This document shows positions 9,671-17,430 of a stretch of 23,517 bases of DNA, piece by piece. Position 1 is the stretch's first letter. The number at the start of each line of letters is the position of its first letter. Source of the stretch: a virus; IMG/VR virus record IMGVR_UViG_3300042311_001063, positions 1 through 23,517 of that record, one strand, 5' to 3'. The notes under the pieces were generated by a model. It did not search any database, was not told the DNA's origin, and saw nothing but the letters and a program-made list of their open reading frames with translations. The position numbers and the translations under genes were made by a program.

Positions 9671-9699
9671 AATATATAAAATGGTTGATAGCTTGTCAA
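9671..9699 (-). promoter_or_regulatory. Promoter of the 85-aa gene
   Basis: Minus strand TTGACA, 17 bp, TATATT, duplicated with the gene. Confidence 0.8.
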
Positions 9700-9711
9700 G
9701 AGATTTTTTAT

Positions 9712-9990
9712 TTAGGAGTTTTTATCAATTAATACTGAAACATCTACAATTTCAATAAAATCAAAAATATTTTTAAAAACATAATCACCAATATTATTAT
9801 AAGTAAATTCAATTTCATAACGATAATCATCATTATCAAAAATAACTAAAACACCTTCATTGTTTTCACATTCATCATGTTCTCGAATAACATCAACAAT
9901 AAAGATTCTTTGAAAAAAATTTTCAAAACTTTGAGGATAATTTATAAAAGATTCAAGTTCTTCTTTTGTAAGTTGAATTTTCTTTTGCAT
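9712..9990 (-). CDS. Hypothetical protein, 92 aa
   Basis: A single small gene with its own promoter and AGGAG site. N-terminal MQKKIQLTKEELESFINYP, then a beta-rich acidic body (DECENNEGVLVIFDNDDYRYEIEF). The family is not recognised. Between 9991 and 10156 there is only its promoter and a short GC-richer stretch with no supported gene. Confidence 0.65.
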   Translation of the reverse strand: MQKKIQLTKEELESFINYPQSFENFFQRIFIVDVIREHDECENNEGVLVIFDNDDYRYEIEFTYNNIGDYVFKNIFDFIEIVDVSVLIDKNS

Positions 9991-10019
9991 AATAATCTCC
10001 TATTTGTTTTGATGAATAT

Positions 10020-10048
10020 AATATAGAAAATTTTCTGTTCTTTGTCAA
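10020..10048 (-). promoter_or_regulatory. Promoter with GAAAATTTTC palindrome
   Basis: Minus strand TTGACA, 17 bp, TATATT. The spacer ends with GAAAATTTTC directly abutting the -10 box, as at 15458-15486 and 16938-16966, suggesting a shared operator. Confidence 0.8.
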
Positions 10049-10156
10049 GCATTTTTTAAATTTAATTTTTGTTACGTTGCAGTTGTACGAACACATTCAA
10101 AATCTCTATATTTTCTGCGGCTCTTCATGAATAGAAAATTTATTAAAAAAGAAAAA

Positions 10157-10468
10157 TTATGTGTATTTTAACAACATTTCAATCTGAAAGGTATTGTCTT
10201 GATTTGGATGATGTTTAAGCCAAAGAATAACATTATCAATATAAAATTCTCCATTTAGATAAAATCTTTCATTACCATCTTTATCGATAATAGCTGGTCC
10301 TGATAATCTATGAATAATCCATTTCTTTTTACACCAAATTTTTCTACCTATTTCTAAGTTCTCAAAACCAGGCGTATTTTCATTTGGTGAGGATATATCA
10401 TAATGAGGAATTTCATCTAAATTATCAGAAGTAAATTTTTCACCATCAACATAATAAATATATTTCAT
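10157..10468 (-). CDS. HRxxGPA-family paralog 2, 103 aa
   Basis: The order of motifs is typical: IYYVDGEKF (residues 4-12), SSPNENTP, WCKKK, HRLSGPAII (about 53-61), FYLNGEFY, WLKHHPNQD and a C-terminal FQIEMLLKYT. This is the C-terminal type A (EMLLKYT). It is a single-gene unit. The function is unknown; the HR-x-x-GPA unit resembles MORN/YwqK-like repeats. About 115 nt upstream (10469-10583) contain no gene. Confidence 0.8.
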   Translation of the reverse strand: MKYIYYVDGEKFTSDNLDEIPHYDISSPNENTPGFENLEIGRKIWCKKKWIIHRLSGPAIIDKDGNERFYLNGEFYIDNVILWLKHHPNQDNTFQIEMLLKYT

Positions 10469-10583
10469 TTCTTTCTTTCAAATAGGTGTTTAATCGAGTT
10501 TTAAGATAGGTTACAGGGGTTTTAACTTGATTTAGGTAATTGGGTTAGTTAATTGATTTAATGGGCGTTAAATCGCCTTAAAA

Positions 10584-10961
10584 CTAATTTTGTAAAAACC
10601 AAAGAATTTTATCGGTTTCCGTCATTCCTAAAGCATCAAAATAAAGATCGGGATTTGGATGATCTTTTAACCAAGCATGAATATTTTCATAATAGCTATC
10701 ATTTAAATAAAATTCTTCTCTTCCATGAGACCAAATAATAGCAGGCCCGGTTAATCGTTGCCGAAAAAAACCTTTTTTACACCAAACTTTAAATCCATTT
10801 GATAAATTTTCATAAGCGGGTGTATTTTCGTCTGGTGACGAAATATCATATAATGGAATATCATCATAATTGTTAGTTGTAAATTTTTTACCATCAATAA
10901 AATAAACATACTTTTTTTGTCTAATAAAAATTGATTTTATTTTTTGTATAAATTTATTCAT
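10584..10961 (-). CDS. HRxxGPA-family paralog 3, 125 aa
   Basis: A basic, hydrophobic N-terminal extension (MNKFIQKIKSIFIRQ) precedes the core: VYFIDGKKF, SSPDENTPAYE, WCKKG, QRLTGPAIIW, EFYLND, WLKDHPNPDLYF. The C-terminus is type B (GMTETDKILWFLQN) instead of EMLLKYT. Its ATG overlaps the stop of the nucleotidyltransferase gene (ATGA), so it is translated by coupling. The extension might contact membrane or nucleic acid. Confidence 0.8.
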   Translation of the reverse strand: MNKFIQKIKSIFIRQKKYVYFIDGKKFTTNNYDDIPLYDISSPDENTPAYENLSNGFKVWCKKGFFRQRLTGPAIIWSHGREEFYLNDSYYENIHAWLKDHPNPDLYFDALGMTETDKILWFLQN

Positions 10962-11530
10962 TTTGGCGCCTTTGTTTTAAATTCACTATGAAATTGATTA
11001 TGTAATTTTTTAAATTTTTCTTCCCATAAATTCCAATTTGGTTCTAAATTTTTAATTTCATTTAAGATAAAATTCATAGAAGAATAATTTTGTATTTTAC
11101 CATTAGTTGCAATTTGCGTTCCAAAATCTAAAATACGAAAGCTATGAAAAAGAGATTTTTGTGCTATTTCGATTTCATTATCGATTAGTTTCTTTTTTGC
11201 TTTAACATAAGAATTGCTTGCTTTTTGGGCGATTGATTTTCTCAAAATTTTTAAATCAAGATTGAAAAGAAAATTGTTTTCTTTTGTCCATAAGCATTCT
11301 AGTGCTGAAATTTCATGATTGTAAATTTCATTTTGAAATTCTTCTTTGGTAAAAAATTCAAAATTACAATTTAGCAAAGAGTTTATTTTAATTTTTTGAT
11401 TATCGTTTAAATCTCCAATAACACAAAAATCCCAATCAGAGTTTTCATGATTGGTTTGATAAATTCTTGATCCTCTTAAAAAATAAAGATTGTTTTTTAA
11501 GATATTTTCTAATTCTTCAATCATTTTCAT
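10958..11530 (-). CDS. Predicted nucleotidyltransferase (Pol beta fold), 190 aa
   Basis: YFLRGSRIYQTNHENSDWDFCVI (about residues 16-38) is the Pol-beta-type signature G-S-x-x-Y ... S-D-x-D-x, supplying the metal-binding acidic pair. The rest is helical with many lysines. It resembles the phage/bacterial predicted nucleotidyltransferases grouped as PF10127 (RlaP-like, linked to RNA repair). A substrate cannot be read from sequence. Since none of the tRNAs here encodes CCA, an RNA-end-modifying role is attractive but unproven. It has its own promoter and is followed by a coupled HRxxGPA gene. Confidence 0.65.
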   Translation of the reverse strand: MKMIEELENILKNNLYFLRGSRIYQTNHENSDWDFCVIGDLNDNQKIKINSLLNCNFEFFTKEEFQNEIYNHEISALECLWTKENNFLFNLDLKILRKSIAQKASNSYVKAKKKLIDNEIEIAQKSLFHSFRILDFGTQIATNGKIQNYSSMNFILNEIKNLEPNWNLWEEKFKKLHNQFHSEFKTKAPK

Positions 11531-11544
11531 CTCCTTTTGATTTT

Positions 11545-11572
11545 ATTGTATTATTATAAGTTTTTTTGTCAA
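11545..11572 (-). promoter_or_regulatory. Promoter of the nucleotidyltransferase operon
   Basis: Minus strand TTGACA, 16 bp, TACAAT, 14 nt before the gene. Confidence 0.65.
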
Positions 11573-11597
11573 TAGAATATTTTTAATAAATAAGTAT

Positions 11598-13031
11598 ATG
11601 AGATTACAACAATTACAAGAACGAAATGCTAATATGGCAAATAAAACATTAAGTAAATTATCAAATAATTTTACTTGGGGGTTTGAGTTTGAAATTGCTT
11701 ATACTGATGAAATCAATGATAATTATTTTGATTTTGAAACTTATGACGAGGCCAGTGATTATTGGTATGTAAATATTAGACCTAAACAAATAAAAGACAT
11801 TGTTAAATCTTATTTTAATAAATTTATTAATGGTGATCGCACTAAATTAAAGAACATTTTAAAAAATTGTTCATTAAAAAACGATTGGGAATATGATAAA
11901 ACTACATTTTCTGAAATAGTAAAATACGATGAAGATGATAATGAAATTGATAGATATGATTTATATAATTGTAATTCTTTAAAAGAATTATTTGAATATG
12001 TTGATTGTAATGAAATTGATATTGTAGATTTATTTAAAAAAGATGAATATTATATGGACAATGAAAATGATTATTATATTGAATGGTTAGATGAACAAAG
12101 AGTTGCCGAATCTGAAGAAATCACTAATAATGCGGTTGAAATAATAAGAGAATTATTTCAAGAAGATTTACCTGTTTATAGAAATTGGAATGTTGTTAGT
12201 GACAGTTCTATAAGACCAACAGGTGCAGAAATTGTTACTCCTGTGTTAAAATACGATAATGCAATTGCTGCTTTAGAAAATGTTTTTGATTTTATTCATA
12301 ATAATCAAGAATTAGAAACCAATAGTTCAACTGGATTACATATTAATGTTGGTACTTGGAAAGGTGAAGAACAAAATAAAATTGATTTATTAAAATTTTT
12401 ATTATTTTTCAATGATGTTTATGTTGCAAAAATTTTCAATCGTTTAACATTTAATGATAAAAATTATGCAGAAACTTTAACTAATAAAATAAAGAAATTT
12501 CGCCAAGATAATACAACAACTTTATTCAATGCAAATTTAAATGATGCTTTAATAAGACAATTAAATGATAAGTATCAAACTGTAAATTTTAATAAATTCA
12601 AAGAATTAGGATATTTAGAAATACGAGCGCCAGGAAATGTTGATTATCATAAAGATTTAGATAAAATTAAAATGGTTATGGGAAGAATTGCACAAGCATT
12701 AACAATAGCCAGTGATCCAAATGCTTATGCAAATGAATATGGTAAAAAATTAAGTAAATTAATAGATTTAGATGATGATGAAAAATCATTAAATTTTAAT
12801 TCTGATATAATACATGCACTTATAGTAATAAAGAATTATTTTGCGTATAACAATCCAACAGCGGAAAATTTAAAAAAGATTGCTTTAAATTTTAAAGAAA
12901 AATTTTATCCAATATCTTTAGATGATTTAGAATTAGTTAATGAACGATTATCTAGATGGTTTGAATTTGAAGAGAATTTAAAATTAGAAAAATATATACA
13001 ATTATTAATAAAGATAGTTTCTAAAAAATAA
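11598..13031 (+). CDS. Amidoligase-family enzyme, 477 aa
   Basis: Motifs of the putative amidoligase (glutamine-synthetase/GCS-like) family: WGFEFEIAYTDE near residue 27 (metal-binding E-F-E), VVSDSSIRPTGAEIVTPVL (about 199-217), TGLHINVGTW (about 247-256) and YLEIRAPGNVDYHK (about 339-352). Such enzymes form amide bonds between carboxyl and amino groups with ATP, and phages use them for peptide or cell-wall modification. An acidic low-complexity insert lies at about 110-160. No good Shine-Dalgarno site precedes ATG 11598; an in-frame ATG (MANKTL, residue 13) is an alternative start. It is the only rightward gene between 9 and 15 kb. Confidence 0.75.
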   Translation: MRLQQLQERNANMANKTLSKLSNNFTWGFEFEIAYTDEINDNYFDFETYDEASDYWYVNIRPKQIKDIVKSYFNKFINGDRTKLKNILKNCSLKNDWEYDKTTFSEIVKYDEDDNEIDRYDLYNCNSLKELFEYVDCNEIDIVDLFKKDEYYMDNENDYYIEWLDEQRVAESEEITNNAVEIIRELFQEDLPVYRNWNVVSDSSIRPTGAEIVTPVLKYDNAIAALENVFDFIHNNQELETNSSTGLHINVGTWKGEEQNKIDLLKFLLFFNDVYVAKIFNRLTFNDKNYAETLTNKIKKFRQDNTTTLFNANLNDALIRQLNDKYQTVNFNKFKELGYLEIRAPGNVDYHKDLDKIKMVMGRIAQALTIASDPNAYANEYGKKLSKLIDLDDDEKSLNFNSDIIHALIVIKNYFAYNNPTAENLKKIALNFKEKFYPISLDDLELVNERLSRWFEFEENLKLEKYIQLLIKIVSKK

Positions 13032-13033
13032 TA

Positions 13034-13354
13034 TTATTTTTTATTATATTTGTATGTTTTTATTCCAAGTAATAGATAATAAACAATTACAAAAATTGCA
13101 TGAACGATTTGTATTTCAATTGAAAAACCCAAATATTTAAAAATAAAAACATGTAAAATTGGAAATACATTAACAACATCTACATGTTTTTTATTATCCA
13201 TTTTTTGAAAAATCATAATCGTTAAGCCAAGAATACTAATTCCATAAAATACAAATACAAACCATTTATATAAAATGGGACTAATTGCCATCATAATAAA
13301 AATAATAGTTAAACAAATAATATAACCAATAACATAACCAATAACATGTTTCAT
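13034..13354 (-). CDS. Small integral membrane protein, 106 aa
   Basis: Four hydrophobic segments (about residues 4-24, 28-49, 63-80, 83-100) separated by short loops, one with DNKKH, and a basic C-terminal tail (KTYKYNKK). The family is unknown. It converges tail-to-tail with the amidoligase gene, with only 2 nt between stops. Phage proteins of this type sometimes act in lysis or superinfection exclusion, but nothing specific supports either. Confidence 0.65.
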   Translation of the reverse strand: MKHVIGYVIGYIICLTIIFIMMAISPILYKWFVFVFYGISILGLTIMIFQKMDNKKHVDVVNVFPILHVFIFKYLGFSIEIQIVHAIFVIVYYLLLGIKTYKYNKK

Positions 13355-13420
13355 AAAATAATCCTTTATTAAAAGATGATTTTTTCATATAATTGAAAAA
13401 TTGTCAAATGTAAAATTTTT

Positions 13421-13934
13421 TTAAATTTGAAAAAGATATTTGTTTTTTATAAATTTAGATTTATGAGAAATAATAAAATCAACATTTAATTTTTCACAAT
13501 GATCTTTTGTTAATCGATCTAAATCATCAATTAATATTTCTGCATTTATTTGTTTACAAATTTCAGCTTTCCATTTAATTAGATTATTATATTTTTCAAA
13601 ATAATAATCATGATTAGAATTTTTTTGTTTAATTCTCGTTTGTTTATTTGGATTTGCGCGATTAAAAATATCAACATATTTAAGCCAAACAATATGATTT
13701 TCAAATATATCATTAGGCGCAGTTTGTATTGAATTAAAATGATTTATATCGATATTATTATTTTGTAAATCAGTTAAAATTGTAGAAAATTCATCGTTTG
13801 TTCTAAATGTAACAATATGAAAGGTTTTTTTCTTTATTATAATGTTTTACAAAATATTGTAATTGATAACTATGTGGACCATTGATTAAAGTTTCATCTA
13901 AATCAAATGCAATATTTTGATAATGTTTAAGCAT
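13421..13934 (-). pseudogene. HAD-superfamily phosphatase, frameshifted
   Basis: It starts MLKHYQNIAFDLDETLINGPHS: DLDET is HAD motif I (D-x-D-x-T). After about 36 codons the frame breaks at a run of seven A (13825-13831). Reading one base fewer restores TFHIVTFRTNDEF (motif II-like) through LIDDLDRLTKDHCEKL (motif IV acidic pair) to a stop at 13421. The total length is 171 codons plus one extra base, so a single-A insertion explains it. It may be a recent pseudogene, a sequencing error, or a gene rescued by slippage on the A run. AGGAG precedes the ATG. Confidence 0.75.
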
Positions 13935-13995
13935 AATAATCTCCTTATTAAAAGATTATTATAAAATATATTAAACAAAAATCAAGCAATAAATT

Positions 13996-14400
13996 TTATA
14001 AATTATCCAATGAATTTTTTGTTAAAAATAATTTAACTGAATAATGTAAATTTTTAGGTAATTTATTTGGATCAACTAATTTATATTTTTCAGTTTCTTT
14101 TGTTATTTTTAATCTTGATAAATCATTAACATAAGCTACAAAATAATATGAATTTTGTATTTTTTGTAAAAATTGTAAATTTAAAACGTCCAAATTAGTT
14201 TCTTCTTTTGTTTCACGTTGTGCCGCTTGTTTTGGATTTTCATTTGGATCAATTGTGCCACCTGGAAAATTCCATTGTCCGGGGTTATTACAAAATTTAC
14301 TTCTTTTTCCTAATAAAATTTTTCCTTGGTAAATTACGATAATCCAAGCAGTTTGTTTTAAAATTTTATTTTCAAATAAATTTAATAATTTTTGCAACAT
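13996..14400 (-). CDS. Nudix hydrolase, 134 aa
   Basis: The Nudix box is readable at about residues 47-69: G-x5-E-x7-R-E-x2-E-E, as GTIDPNE...RETKEETNL; the usual Gly near the end is Asn. It is preceded by GQWNFPGG, typical of MutT-type enzymes that cleave nucleoside diphosphates linked to another moiety. Mg2+ would be held by the REx2EE glutamates. The substrate (damaged dNTP, NAD-like or cap-like) cannot be inferred. It is followed 27 nt upstream on the map by an HRxxGPA paralog in the same direction. Confidence 0.85.
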   Translation of the reverse strand: MLQKLLNLFENKILKQTAWIIVIYQGKILLGKRSKFCNNPGQWNFPGGTIDPNENPKQAAQRETKEETNLDVLNLQFLQKIQNSYYFVAYVNDLSRLKITKETEKYKLVDPNKLPKNLHYSVKLFLTKNSLDNL

Positions 14401-14427
14401 AAAAATTTCCTAATTTTTAGTATTTAA

Positions 14428-14823
14428 TTAATTTTTAAGAAAATACAAAACTCTAACGGTTTCACTTAAACCAATTGTATCAAAATAAAGATCGGGATTT
14501 GGATGCGCTGTTAACCAATCATTAACATTGTCATATGGATCACCATTTAACCAATAATTTTCCTCGCCTGTATGAGAAATACATGCTGGACCAGTTAATC
14601 GATGAAAATAACCTTTTTCACACCAAATTTTCTCCCAATAATAAATATCTTCAAATGCGGGTGTATTTTCATCAGGAGATAAGATAACATCAAATGGAAT
14701 ATTAAAATATTCATTAGTTGTATATTTTTTACCATAGATATAATAAATATATCTATTTTTAAATAAATTTTTAATAAAAATAGGAAGGGGGAAATATTTC
14801 CCCCTTTTTTTAAAGTTTGTCAT
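14428..14823 (-). CDS. HRxxGPA-family paralog 4, 131 aa
   Basis: An N-terminal extension of about 24 residues (KKRGKYFPLPIFIKNLFKN) precedes the core: YIYYIYGKKY, SPDENTPAFED, WCEKGYFHRLTGPA (about 66-79), NYWLNGDPYDN, WLTAHPNPDLYF. The C-terminus is type B (GLSETVRVLYFLKN). ATG overlaps the stop of the HD gene (ATGA). The extension is encoded across a strong 18-nt palindrome at 14787-14804, so translation may be affected by RNA structure. The body may alternatively start later, near residue 25, but no ATG is there. Confidence 0.75.
   Translation of the reverse strand: MTNFKKRGKYFPLPIFIKNLFKNRYIYYIYGKKYTTNEYFNIPFDVILSPDENTPAFEDIYYWEKIWCEKGYFHRLTGPACISHTGEENYWLNGDPYDNVNDWLTAHPNPDLYFDTIGLSETVRVLYFLKN
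14787..14804. terminator. Strong palindrome inside the 5' coding region of paralog 4
   Basis: GGGGGAAATATTTCCCCC followed on the plus strand by seven T. On the plus strand this is a textbook intrinsic terminator. On the minus strand the U-tract is broken (TTCCTATTTTT), so some read-through into paralog 4 is expected. It sits 16 nt beyond the HD-gene stop and may act as an attenuator. Confidence 0.6.
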
Positions 14824-15434
14824 TGTTTTTGATTTAGAAAAAATTCTACAGGGCGAATATGGCTTTCAATAACAAATTTAATGTTTTCAAAAACCATACG
14901 TTGTTTGGGAAATTGTTTCCTAGCTTGTTTAAGCATTGGTAGAACAAAACTCCTAGTTTCTTCAATGTATTGGCCGATTTTCTCATTAGAAAAAACACCA
15001 AGCATTGTACTGAGATTATGACTACGATCTGCCCCTTTTACAATAGCAGCAATTGAATCATTGGCTAATTCAGCATAATAACTTTCAGTAGTTTTTACAA
15101 AGCCATTACCCTTCTTAGCCAATTTAAATGTTACTTCTGCAATTTCTTTACCAAACAGGTTTTCAATTGTTTGTTGATTAACATGCGAAATATCTTCAAT
15201 GGTATCATGAAGAAATGCAGCAGCCATTGTAGTTTCTACATTTTCAATTGAACTATGCAAGGTAAGAATATACGCTGCAATTTCCAATTGATGTTGAAAT
15301 TCTGGCGTAACTTTATCTTTGCGAAAGCCATCATGCAAACTTTCAGCATAATTCAAAGCTTCTACAGCTTTAAACATATTCATACCTGAAAGCCGTTCAA
15401 CAAGCACTAGCCGAAGTTTAGAATAATTGGTCAT
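14820..15434 (-). CDS. HD-domain phosphohydrolase (SpoT/MESH1-like), 204 aa
   Basis: Metal-binding motifs of the (p)ppGpp-hydrolase branch of HD proteins: EFQHQLEIA (H, about residue 47), AFLHDTIEDI (HD, about 75-76, followed by ED) and KGADRSHNLSTM (D, about 139). No synthetase domain is present and the length fits a single HD hydrolase. A phage hydrolase of this kind could lower alarmone or nucleotide-signal levels during infection; the substrate is inference. It has a promoter with the GAAAATTTTC spacer and a good AAGGAG site. Confidence 0.75.
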   Translation of the reverse strand: MTNYSKLRLVLVERLSGMNMFKAVEALNYAESLHDGFRKDKVTPEFQHQLEIAAYILTLHSSIENVETTMAAAFLHDTIEDISHVNQQTIENLFGKEIAEVTFKLAKKGNGFVKTTESYYAELANDSIAAIVKGADRSHNLSTMLGVFSNEKIGQYIEETRSFVLPMLKQARKQFPKQRMVFENIKFVIESHIRPVEFFLNQKQ

Positions 15435-15457
15435 GATGTTTTCTCCTTTGATGTTTT

Positions 15458-15486
15458 AATATAGAAAATTTTCCTTATTTTGTCAA
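15458..15486 (-). promoter_or_regulatory. Promoter of the HD gene, with GAAAATTTTC palindrome
   Basis: Minus strand TTGACA, 17 bp ending GGAAAATTTTC, TATATT. Confidence 0.8.
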
Positions 15487-15551
15487 GAAGAATTTTGCAT
15501 TTTAAAATTTAATTTGTTAAAGTAAGTTTACATTTACAGAGGATATAAAAA

Positions 15552-15803
15552 ATGGATGTACAACAATTAAGCCCAGAAGAACAACAACAACTTAAAAAAA
15601 TCATTGATGAAGGTGTTATGATTAAACAAGAAGTAAAAGATCGTCAAGAATCTTTAAAAGATTTAGTAAAAGATTTTGCTGATAAAACTGGTATGAAAGC
15701 AAAAGAAATTAACAAAGCAATTGCGGCCAAATTTAAAGATAATTTACAAGATATGAAAGAAGAAACACAAAAAGTTGAAGATATTTTAGAAATGGTAAAA
15801 TAA
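15552..15803 (+). CDS. DsbA-like dsDNA-binding / late-transcription coactivator-like protein, 83 aa
   Basis: An entirely helical, highly charged protein (MDVQQLSPEEQQQLKKIIDEG...). It resembles the T4 DsbA family in length and layout: an N-terminal helix, KQEVKDRQESLKDLVKDFADKTGMK, then INKAIAAKFKDN and an acidic C-terminal helix. In T4, DsbA binds dsDNA near late promoters. Assignment is from overall pattern, not from a catalytic motif. It begins a rightward group of small genes and is followed by a Shine-Dalgarno-sequestering hairpin. Confidence 0.55.
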   Translation: MDVQQLSPEEQQQLKKIIDEGVMIKQEVKDRQESLKDLVKDFADKTGMKAKEINKAIAAKFKDNLQDMKEETQKVEDILEMVK

Positions 15804-15848
15804 ATAAATTAAAGCAAAAATAGCTTGAAAAAATAAACAATTAATGAT

Positions 15849-15876
15849 AATCTCCTTTTTTAACCGAAAGGAGATT
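15849..15876 (+). promoter_or_regulatory. Hairpin sequestering a Shine-Dalgarno site
   Basis: AATCTCCTTT (15849-15858) pairs perfectly with AAAGGAGATT (15867-15876), which contains the ribosome-binding site of the 42-aa gene at 15882. The 10-bp stem would hide it completely. This could be thermal, protein- or RNA-controlled translation, or a terminator of the preceding gene. Confidence 0.65.
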
Positions 15877-15881
15877 TTATT

Positions 15882-16010
15882 ATGAAAAAGAAAGTTGTTC
15901 GTCGCAATCCTATTGTTGCTGCAATGATTCACACAACTCGACAAAAAGTTGTTAAAGCAAAACGCGGCAAAGGAGCATATTCAAGAAAAGGAAGAAAGCG
16001 TGATCGATAA
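15882..16010 (+). CDS. Very basic small phage protein, 42 aa
   Basis: MKKKVVRRNPIVAAMIHT... ending in a Lys/Arg-rich tail (SRKGRKRDR). Short proteins with an N-terminal (K/R)RNPVA-like motif are widespread in tailed phages; the function is unknown, but nucleic-acid or ribosome binding is likely from charge. The start has a strong AAGGAG site inside a hairpin. The next gene begins at GTG 16000 within its last codons. Confidence 0.7.
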   Translation: MKKKVVRRNPIVAAMIHTTRQKVVKAKRGKGAYSRKGRKRDR

Positions 16011-16596
16011 AATAATTACAAATAAGTTATGGTATTATTTGATTGTACCTTTTCAAAAATTATATAAAACAAATCCTGTAATGTATGTTTTATCAACAGT
16101 ATTCCTTTTATCTTCTTATATTTTATTTTATTTTTTATTTGGATTTATTGGGTTAATATATTTATTACCTTCAACATTTTGTTATTTTTACCCAATTTAT
16201 AGTTTTTTAACAGAAAATAACAAAATCAATGGTATTCTTTTTTCAAAGCACGAATTAATAATATCTATAGAAAATATTATACCAATAATACAAAGCTTAG
16301 CCAATTTTTCTAAAAATTGTTCAATTTATGCTTCTTATAAAGAAAATAAATTGAGTTCATTTTTGCATTTTTATTTAAAAAAAGATAATAGAGATAAAAA
16401 TTATCATTACATGATTTTTACAGATGAAGATTTATATTTTAAATTTAAACCAATTTTAGAAGACATTAAAAATGATTATATATTATCAGATCAGTGTTCC
16501 TTTGGTGATATAAAAATAATTACTATTAAATTTAAAACTTTAGAAGATAAATTAGAATTTAATAAATTATTAACATTGGAGTTATTAAAGTCATGA
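16000..16596 (+). CDS. Membrane protein, 198 aa (GTG start)
   Basis: The frame is open from TTG 15949, but that would overlap most of the basic 42-aa gene. GTG 16000 is preceded by AGGAAG and overlaps the previous gene by only 11 nt, so it is preferred. Two adjacent membrane segments (about residues 28-47 and 49-70) follow a short cytoplasmic N-terminus. A charged soluble domain of about 120 residues (NIIPIIQSLANFSKN..., KKDNRDKNYHYMIF...) completes the protein. No family was recognised. The stop overlaps the start of the next gene. Confidence 0.65.
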   Translation: MIDKIITNKLWYYLIVPFQKLYKTNPVMYVLSTVFLLSSYILFYFLFGFIGLIYLLPSTFCYFYPIYSFLTENNKINGILFSKHELIISIENIIPIIQSLANFSKNCSIYASYKENKLSSFLHFYLKKDNRDKNYHYMIFTDEDLYFKFKPILEDIKNDYILSDQCSFGDIKIITIKFKTLEDKLEFNKLLTLELLKS

Positions 16597-16934
16597 GTTA
16601 TGTTTATTATGTTGATGGTGAAAAATTTATCACCAATCTTATTAGGAATGTTCCTTGGGATGAAATTTCTTCTTTCAATGAAGAAACACCTGCGCTTGAA
16701 GATTTATCTGATGGTTATAAAGAATGGTGCTTAAAAGGAAGAATAAGGCATAGATTAACTGGACCAGCAGTTATTTGGCCTAACGCAAACAATGTAAAAG
16801 ATTTTTATCTAAACGAAAACTATTATAAAAGCGTCAGGGATTGGATTAACGATCATCCAAATTCCGATCTTTATTTTCAAATAATTGGAGTTTTTACAGA
16901 AACCGATAAAGTGTTATGGTTTTTACAAAATTAA
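16593..16934 (+). CDS. HRxxGPA-family paralog 5, 113 aa
   Basis: SYVYYVDGEKF, SSFNEETPALED, WCLKGRIRHRLTGPAVIW (about residues 45-62), DFYLNENYY, WINDHPNSDLYF; C-terminal type B (TETDKVLWFLQN). The ATG overlaps the stop of the membrane-protein gene by 4 nt (ATGA). Unlike the other type B copies it lacks an N-terminal extension, perhaps because the upstream partner is itself the membrane protein. Confidence 0.8.
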   Translation: MSYVYYVDGEKFITNLIRNVPWDEISSFNEETPALEDLSDGYKEWCLKGRIRHRLTGPAVIWPNANNVKDFYLNENYYKSVRDWINDHPNSDLYFQIIGVFTETDKVLWFLQN

Positions 16935-16937
16935 TCC

Positions 16938-16966
16938 TTGACAAAGACCAGAAAATTTTCTATATT
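16938..16966 (+). promoter_or_regulatory. Promoter with GAAAATTTTC palindrome (plus strand)
   Basis: TTGACA, 17 bp ending CAGAAAATTTTC, TATATT. The spacer is nearly identical to 10020-10048, although the genes differ. Confidence 0.85.
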
Positions 16967-17013
16967 GGTTTTATCAAAACAGAAACGTCGCAACCAATCA
17001 AAGGAGAAAAATT

Positions 17014-17424
17014 ATGAATTTAACTGATACCCGTTTTACAAAAGAAATGCTTTTCTTTTTTGATAATATTCACTATTTAAAGTATTATTATGTTAAAAAT
17101 AGCAAAAGCTTTATTGAAAATTATTATACAACTATTAATAATTTTGAATTATGCATTACTAAACATATTAATACTTCTGTTGATTATACGTTTTACGTTG
17201 CTAACCAAGGAATTTTCTATTTTAAATCTTCATACAATACACTAGATTTATTTGTTGAAGAAAATATATTTTTTGATATTTTAAATAAAATTGTTCCTAT
17301 TTTAAATATTGAAATTCGTGAAAACATTAAAAAAGAAGAAGAACAAAATAATTTACGAGAAAAAAAGGAACAAGAACAAGAAATTAAAAAGAATTTAATT
17401 CTTAAAGATTTTCTTAATTCTTAA
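17014..17424 (+). CDS. Hypothetical protein with C-terminal charged helix, 136 aa
   Basis: A monocistronic gene with promoter, AAAGGAG site and terminator. The N-terminal 100 residues are an aromatic-rich alpha/beta domain (YLKYYYVKNSKSF, YTFYVANQGIFYF). The last 30 residues (KKEEEQNNLREKKEQEQEIKKN) form a probable coiled coil. No family was recognised. Confidence 0.7.
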   Translation: MNLTDTRFTKEMLFFFDNIHYLKYYYVKNSKSFIENYYTTINNFELCITKHINTSVDYTFYVANQGIFYFKSSYNTLDLFVEENIFFDILNKIVPILNIEIRENIKKEEEQNNLREKKEQEQEIKKNLILKDFLNS

Positions 17425-17430
17425 AAAAGA

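Noticed and set aside
10078-10131. 18-codon minus-strand frame starting MKSRRKYRDF
   Set aside because: Too short and without a Shine-Dalgarno site, although its GC content is a little higher than its surroundings.
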